Assembly: GCA_965222335.1 (NCBI GenBank)
Contig: OZ244944.1
Coordinates: 2,294,001 to 2,358,000 of the forward strand
Source of the DNA: G965222335 sp965222335
GTDB taxonomy: Bacteria > Pseudomonadota > Gammaproteobacteria > Pseudomonadales > Halieaceae
Direction of reading: 5' to 3'
Length of the DNA stretch: 64,000 nucleotides
The notes beneath the pieces are model-generated. The model saw only the letters and a list, made by a program, of their open reading frames with translations, did no database searches and was not told where the DNA came from. The position numbers and the translations under genes were made by a program. This document shows positions 60,704 through 64,000 of this stretch, one piece after another; the first letter of the stretch is position 1, and the number at the start of each line of letters is the position of its first letter.

Positions 60704-61629
60704 GGGTGCACCGCCTGGCCACCCAGCTGGTGGCGCAGTTGCTCCTGGGTGGCGCTGACGGTATCCAGCAGCAGAACCGGGATGTCGTGGCGGCGCAAAT
60801 CCGCCTGCACGCTCGCCAGGTTGCTGGCGATCTGTGCCTGGAACTTCTCCCCCAGCCGGTGCTGCCCCGGGTCGATTTCCAGCTGGTAGAAGCCGTCGCT
60901 GACCACCAGCTTGTCCGCCGCCTGGATATCACGTTCCAGGGGGTCGTAGACCAGGGCGCAGAGAATGTCGTTATGCCGGCGGATGCGGCGTAGGGTGGCC
61001 AGGGTGCGCGCCGACCAGCCGCTGAAATCCGAGACCAGCACCAGCAGGTGGTCGTGGCCGACCTGGCGTTCCAGCGCCAGCAGGGCGCGATCGAGGGCCC
61101 CGGTATCGTGGGTCAGGGCCGGGTCCACGGAAAGCTGCTGGTTCATGCTGACCAGCTGGCCCAGCCAGCCCAGGGTAAGCTGCTCGCTGCGGGAGGGGCG
61201 TATCTCCGTGGTCTGCTGGTCGTTGAACAGCACCGCGCCGATCCGGTCGCCCACGCCCAGCACGCGCCAGGCGGTCAGGGCCGCGACCTCCGCCGCGATC
61301 ACCGACTTCATTTTCCGGCGGCTGCCGAAGAACATCGATACCCGCTGGTCCACCACCACGAACACCGGGCGGTCGCGCTCCTCGGTGTACACCCGCACGT
61401 GGGGTTTGCCGGTGCGGTTGGTGACCCGCCAGTCCATGTTGCGAATGTCATCCCCCGGCCGGTAGTGACGCAGCTCGTCAAAGTCCAGGCCGCGACCGCG
61501 CAGGCGCGAGCGCTTGCGCCCGGTAAGCAGCGAACGCACCGGCTGGCGCGGGAGGTAGCTGAAGCCGCGGGCGTCGTAACGCAGCCGGGTCAGGGCCTGC
61601 AGGCTGGTGTAGACGTCCTCTGCCGCCAT
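60700..61629 (-). CDS. DUF58-domain protein
   Basis: A 309-residue protein whose core is the DUF58 (VWA-like) fold: GLDFDELRHYRPGDDIRNMDWRVTNRTGKPHVRVYTEERDRPV is the family hallmark. It follows moxR by 10 nt and overlaps the DUF4381 gene by 4 nt. DUF58 proteins partner MoxR ATPases. Confidence 0.88.
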   Translation of the reverse strand: MAAEDVYTSLQALTRLRYDARGFSYLPRQPVRSLLTGRKRSRLRGRGLDFDELRHYRPGDDIRNMDWRVTNRTGKPHVRVYTEERDRPVFVVVDQRVSMFFGSRRKMKSVIAAEVAALTAWRVLGVGDRIGAVLFNDQQTTEIRPSRSEQLTLGWLGQLVSMNQQLSVDPALTHDTGALDRALLALERQVGHDHLLVLVSDFSGWSARTLATLRRIRRHNDILCALVYDPLERDIQAADKLVVSDGFYQLEIDPGQHRLGEKFQAQIASNLASVQADLRRHDIPVLLLDTVSATQEQLRHQLGGQAVHP

Positions 61630-61639
61630 CGCTGTGCCC

Positions 61640-62608
61640 TCAGGCTACCGCGACCCGCTGCAGGAGGGTCTCGATAACCTGGTCCGGGCCGATGCGGTCC
61701 GCGAGGGCGTCGTAGCTGAGAATCAGGCGGTGGCGCAGGACCGGGTGCGCCACCGCGGCCACGTCCTCGGGCAATACGTGATCGCGGCCCTGCAGCCAGG
61801 CCCGGGCGCGGCAGCAGCGATGCAGGGCGATACTGGCCCGCGGGCTGGAGCCGGTGGCTATCCAGGTCGCCAGGTCTTCCCCCAGGGCGCCGGGCTGGCG
61901 GGTGGCCATGACCAGGTCGACCAGGTACTGCTCCACCGCCGGTGCCACGGGCATGGCCTGGATCGCTTCCCGGGCGGCCATGATGTGGGCCTGGGGCACG
62001 GCGGTGGCCTCGCTGTCGCCGCTGCGCTCCTCTTCCTGCAGCAGGCGGACGATGTCGAGTTCGGCGGTGGCATCCGGGTAGTCGACGTTGATCTTGAGCA
62101 GGAAGCGATCCATCTGCGCCTCGGGCAGGGGGTAGGTGCCTTCCTGTTCAATCGGGTTCTGGGTTGCCAGGACCATGAACAGCGCCGGCAGCGGGTAGGT
62201 CTGCCCGGCCACGGTCACCTGGCGTTCCTCCATCGCCTCCAGCAGGGCGGCCTGCACCTTGGCCGGCGCGCGGTTGATCTCGTCCGCCAGCACCAGCTCG
62301 TGAAAGATCGGGCCGGGATCAAAGCGCAGTTCGGATTTGCCCTGGTGTTCCTGGTAGGTCTCGTTGCCGGTGACATCAGAGGGCAGCAGGTCGGGGGTGA
62401 ACTGGATCCGCCCCAGGCTCGCCTCCAGGACCCGCGACAGGGTCTTGATCGAGCGCGTCTTGGCGGTCCCGGGCAGGCCCTCAAGGAGCACGTGTCCGTT
62501 ACACAGCAGGGCGATCGCAAGCGCCTCCACCACGTGTTGTTGTCCGATCACCGACGCCGACATTTGTGACATCAGCGACTGCACCGCCTGCAAATCCTGG
62601 TTGGCCAA
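61640..62608 (-). CDS. MoxR-family AAA+ ATPase
   Basis: A 322-residue AAA+ chaperone: Walker A EGLPGTAKT (43-51), Walker B VLADEINRAPAKVQAALLEAMEE, sensor FMVLATQNPIEQEGTYPLPEAQ. It probably starts with TTG at 62608, with GAGGA about 9 nt upstream. First gene of the moxR-DUF58-DUF4381-batA-batBC-batD operon, which in other bacteria helps mature or protect envelope proteins under stress. Confidence 0.9.
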   Translation of the reverse strand: MANQDLQAVQSLMSQMSASVIGQQHVVEALAIALLCNGHVLLEGLPGTAKTRSIKTLSRVLEASLGRIQFTPDLLPSDVTGNETYQEHQGKSELRFDPGPIFHELVLADEINRAPAKVQAALLEAMEERQVTVAGQTYPLPALFMVLATQNPIEQEGTYPLPEAQMDRFLLKINVDYPDATAELDIVRLLQEEERSGDSEATAVPQAHIMAAREAIQAMPVAPAVEQYLVDLVMATRQPGALGEDLATWIATGSSPRASIALHRCCRARAWLQGRDHVLPEDVAAVAHPVLRHRLILSYDALADRIGPDQVIETLLQRVAVA

Positions 62609-62679
62609 GGTCGAGATCCTCAGGTGAAGAGCGAAGATTCAGGAGTATAGCGTTTGGCCGGCGTTGGGAACCAGTCGCG

Positions 62680-63231
62680 TCAGTGGGCCCAGTCCCGCTC
62701 CGCGTGGAAGCGCTGGGAGAGGTACTCCATCTGGTCGGCGAGGATCCGTTCCTTGGCCAGGAAATGCCATTCCCAGGCGTTGGGGCGGAAGGGAACCACC
62801 AGCAGGGGCATGCCGGCTTCCTCGGGGGTGCGGTTGTCCTTGATCCAGTTGCATCGGCGGCAGGCGGCGACCACGTTTTCCCAGCGGTCACTGCCGCCGC
62901 GGGAGGTGGGCAGGACGTGATCGCGGGTCAGTTCACTGCGGTGGTACTGCTGGCCACAGTACAGGCAGCGATGGTCATCGCGTCGGAACAGGGTGCGGTT
63001 ACACAGGGGCAGGCTGAAGCCGGAGACCACGCGTCCGCGCAGCGCTACGATCGGCTGCAGGTCAATCCGCGAGCGTTTCCCGGTCAGGCGCTGGACACCG
63101 CCAAACACAGGAGGCAGGGCATCTCCCACGCCGTAGACAACATCGCCCCTGGCGTAGGCCGACACGGCCTCCTGTGCGGTGATCCAACCTCGTGGTTGGC
63201 CCGCAATATCCAGCTTCAGGATGTGTTGCAT
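62680..63231 (-). CDS. HNH endonuclease
   Basis: A 183-residue protein with a zinc-type HNH domain: CLYCGQQYHRSELTRDHVLPTSRGGSDRWENVVAACRRCNWIKDNRT shows paired Cys-x2-Cys and the DH...N...K core. The N-terminal ~80 residues are a conserved part without assigned function. This is a common chromosomal gene in gammaproteobacteria and need not be mobile or a defence gene. Confidence 0.87.
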   Translation of the reverse strand: MQHILKLDIAGQPRGWITAQEAVSAYARGDVVYGVGDALPPVFGGVQRLTGKRSRIDLQPIVALRGRVVSGFSLPLCNRTLFRRDDHRCLYCGQQYHRSELTRDHVLPTSRGGSDRWENVVAACRRCNWIKDNRTPEEAGMPLLVVPFRPNAWEWHFLAKERILADQMEYLSQRFHAERDWAH

Positions 63232-63242
63232 GGGCTGCCACA

Positions 63243-63270
63243 GTAATAGACTGTCTCAAAGCTACTGCAA
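63243..63270 (-). promoter_or_regulatory. Possible promoter of the HNH gene
   Basis: On the minus strand TTGCAG (63265-63270) and TATTAC (63243-63248) are 16 bp apart, ending about 12 nt before the ATG. Both boxes are only partial matches. Confidence 0.35.
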
Positions 63271-63397
63271 AACCGTGTCAGAGACAATCTCCCTGGCGGC
63301 GTCCAAATACCGTTCCGGCAGCTGCCTGCCTGGGTGGCGAGTGCCCTTGTCAGGCCACCTGGGATGAAAGGCTGCGATCCGTTGCGAGGGTCGCGGC

Positions 63398-64000
63398 TTA
63401 TTGCGCCTGCCAGGTCGCCTCTACCAGGGTGCGATCGCCCGCGGTAATGCGTCCACGAAACGCCTCCCCCTTGCGGATCACGCCCACGCCCGCGGGGGTG
63501 CCGGTCATGATGATGTCGCCGTCCGCCAGGCTCATGAAGGGGCGCAGCTGTTCGAGGATGGTGGCCGGGGGGTAGAGCATCAGGCGGGTGTCGCCGCGCT
63601 GGCGCAGCTCGCCGTTGACCGTGAGTTCCAGGCCGAGGGTGGTGTCCGGTGCCGGCAGCGGTACAAAGGGGCTGAACACGGCGGCACCGTCGAAGGCCTT
63701 GGCCCGCTCCCAGGGCAGGCCGGCGGATTTCAGTCGCCCCTGCAGTTCGCGCCGGGTGAGGTCGAGGCCGAAGCCCACCGCCACCGCCTGGTCGCCCTCG
63801 ATCAGCAGGGCGATCTCGCCCTCGTAGTGCAGCGGTTCGCCAGCCTCGGCGCGCAGCCGGTCGCTGATCGCCGAGTTGGGCTTGAGGAAGACCACCATCT
63901 CCTCCGGCACGGCATTGCCCAGCTCCTCGATGTGGGCGACGTAGTTGCGGCCGATGCAGACGATCTTGGAGGGCTGCACCGGTTTGCCGTTCACCTGCAC
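63398..64000 (-). CDS. Fumarylacetoacetate hydrolase-family protein (runs off window edge)
   Basis: At least 200 residues of an FAH-fold hydrolase: KIVCIGRNYVAHIEELGN, FLKPNSAI, HYEGEIALLI (metal-binding glutamates) and MTGTPAGVGVI. Relatives hydrolyse or decarboxylate 2-oxo acids such as acylpyruvates. The frame begins with GTG CAG GTG exactly at the window end, so the true start may lie outside. The 3' end is complete. Confidence 0.88.
   Translation of the reverse strand: MQVNGKPVQPSKIVCIGRNYVAHIEELGNAVPEEMVVFLKPNSAISDRLRAEAGEPLHYEGEIALLIEGDQAVAVGFGLDLTRRELQGRLKSAGLPWERAKAFDGAAVFSPFVPLPAPDTTLGLELTVNGELRQRGDTRLMLYPPATILEQLRPFMSLADGDIIMTGTPAGVGVIRKGEAFRGRITAGDRTLVEATWQAQ

Noticed and set aside
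62680..63231. HNH gene as a mobile or defence element
   Set aside because: It lies in ordinary chromosomal context with typical base composition, and this family is widespread and conserved in gammaproteobacteria.

Overview
The window is GC-rich, densely packed DNA from a gammaproteobacterium. Gene content and order (gltB-gltD-hemE; comF divergent from bioB-bioF-bioHC-bioD followed by a large acyl-CoA dehydrogenase; srkA; a MoxR/Bat operon; two TonB-dependent receptors; a fused BioH-BioC protein) point to a marine, Cellvibrionales/Halieaceae-like relative of the pseudomonads. That placement is inference from gene content, not from a marker phylogeny.

Layout. 1-4.5 kb: gltB (5' end outside the window), gltD, hemE. 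4.5-11.3 kb: short palindromic intergenic repeats, cysE, a TrmB-like methyltransferase, a hexapeptide acyltransferase, and a leftward comF-modA-modB-modC-srkA run in which the last four genes overlap by 4 nt each. 11.3-15.9 kb: a biotin operon with a near-consensus promoter and a fused bioHC gene. 16-19.9 kb: acyl-CoA dehydrogenase, a DUF3094 protein and a TPR-methyltransferase. 19,991-20,067: tRNA-Pro(CGG) with a good promoter.

20.0-34.9 kb is an integrated genomic island. A tyrosine integrase lies directly downstream of tRNA-Pro. A 16-bp copy of the tRNA T-arm (20,045-20,060) recurs at 34,892-34,907, and TGGCGGTA motifs occur inside both ends. The island carries an AlpA regulator, an SF3-like replication helicase, a RadC/JAB protein, a small secreted protein, and a type I restriction-modification locus (hsdM-hsdS-GIY-YIG/DUF4357-DUF3800, then hsdR with its own upstream gap). 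An ImmA/IrrE-type metallopeptidase closes the island. Structured non-coding DNA (long inverted repeats, a 15-C tract) lies between the helicase and radC.

Just outside attR is a free-standing fusion of a small-molecule-type methyltransferase with a C-terminal HNH nuclease (35,155-36,843), the most unusual single protein here. 36.9-44.9 kb is a TetR-controlled catabolic cluster: EthD protein, NTF2/SnoaL protein that looks like the bile-acid dehydratase BaiE, four short-chain dehydrogenases (one frameshifted at its C-terminus) and a TonB-dependent receptor. A perfect 16-bp palindrome sits in the divergent promoter region.

45-64 kb returns to ordinary chromosome: PilZ protein, sterol-desaturase-like hydroxylase, a large TonB receptor, epmB, a puuB/puuA-like pair, a membrane protein, a zinc-ribbon protein, an HdfR-like LysR regulator, a small acidic/arginine-rich protein, an atypical shikimate kinase, a six-gene MoxR-DUF58-DUF4381-BatA-BatB/C-BatD operon, an HNH endonuclease and the edge of an FAH-family hydrolase.
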